From Natronocella acetinitrilica (lineage in GTDB: Bacteria > Pseudomonadota > Gammaproteobacteria > Nitrococcales > Aquisalimonadaceae), in NCBI RefSeq assembly GCF_024170285.1, contig NZ_JALJXV010000002.1, positions 523,046-587,045 on the forward strand: a DNA stretch of 64,000 nt. Reading direction: 5' to 3'. Under the pieces are notes generated by a model. It saw only the letters and a list, made by a program, of their open reading frames with translations. It was not told the origin of the DNA and searched no databases. The position numbers and the translations under genes were made by a program. Positions within the stretch are counted from its first letter, which is position 1. Every line of letters begins with the position of its first letter. Shown piece by piece: positions 63,978 through 64,000 of this stretch.

Positions 63978-64000
63978 CTTTCCAGCGTGCTCTTCTGCTC
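63906..64000. mobile_element. end of a second inserted element, possibly IS21-type
   Basis: Sequence after 63905 interrupts the IS30 transposase gene. It holds GACCGG (63926-63931) and CCGGTC (63951-63956) in inverted orientation around a GACAATTAAAGTGG segment. Repeated ends of this sort recall IS21-family termini, from memory and not checked. The element continues beyond the window. Confidence 0.4.

Noticed and set aside
1..64000. CRISPR arrays and rRNA genes
   Set aside because: No regularly spaced direct repeats of CRISPR type and no rRNA-like sequence were seen anywhere in the window.

Overview
The window is a stretch of high-GC gammaproteobacterial chromosome followed by a lower-GC mobile element. 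The gene sets (class III PHA synthase phaEC, tol-pal-cpoB next to tRNA-Lys, yebC-ruvCAB, dapA-bamC, msrPQ, a TRAP transporter, large one-chain PurL) suggest a member of the Chromatiales/Ectothiorhodospiraceae type, many of which are salt-adapted. That placement is inference from gene content; no rRNA is present.

Layout. 1-4964 (minus): a putative MarR-type regulator, a TRAP transporter (dctP-dctQ-dctM) and the start of a 5-oxoprolinase/hydantoinase gene, with a palindromic operator before dctP and an attenuator-like UUCG hairpin after it. 5175-8978: a large PilZ-DUF1631-GGDEF-EAL c-di-GMP protein. 9063-13317: folE, folX, a DUF3429 membrane protein, a lysine 2,3-aminomutase-like radical SAM enzyme and a PrpF-family isomerase. 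13504-18895: phasin, an SLC13 transporter, a K+/H+ antiporter, DUF2058 and DUF815 proteins. 19042-26662 (minus): dapA-bamC-purL-msrP-msrQ. 26915-30965: gcvR, bcp, a small non-autonomous IS5-like element, an AI-2E family permease and bepA. 31130-36334: the PHA locus (phaE, phaC, a likely small RNA, phaB, phaR, phaA). 36729-43311: two HDOD proteins, pabB, fadD and a patatin-like lipase. 43443-55465: yebC-ruvCAB, glrK-qseG-glrR, ybgC-tolQRAB-pal-cpoB. 55546-55621: tRNA-Lys(UUU).

After tRNA-Lys the character changes: an unknown protein, an AlpA-like excisionase, repeat-rich DNA, a phage P2 GpA-like HUH replication protein, then two adjacent, translationally coupled reverse transcriptases (59420-60697 and 60694-62730). 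These best match the two-RT antiphage system DRT type 3 (Drt3a + Drt3b). The window ends in an IS30-family transposase gene that is itself cut by another, IS21-like, element. No integrase is visible.

The most interesting points are the DRT3-like pair with two candidate non-coding RNA regions (59220-59400 and 62745-62965), a four-cysteine insertion in the first RT, a terminator-bounded small RNA inside the PHA locus, and a near-identical palindromic motif upstream of the phasin gene, that small RNA and (as a variant) phaB, which could be the PhaR operator.
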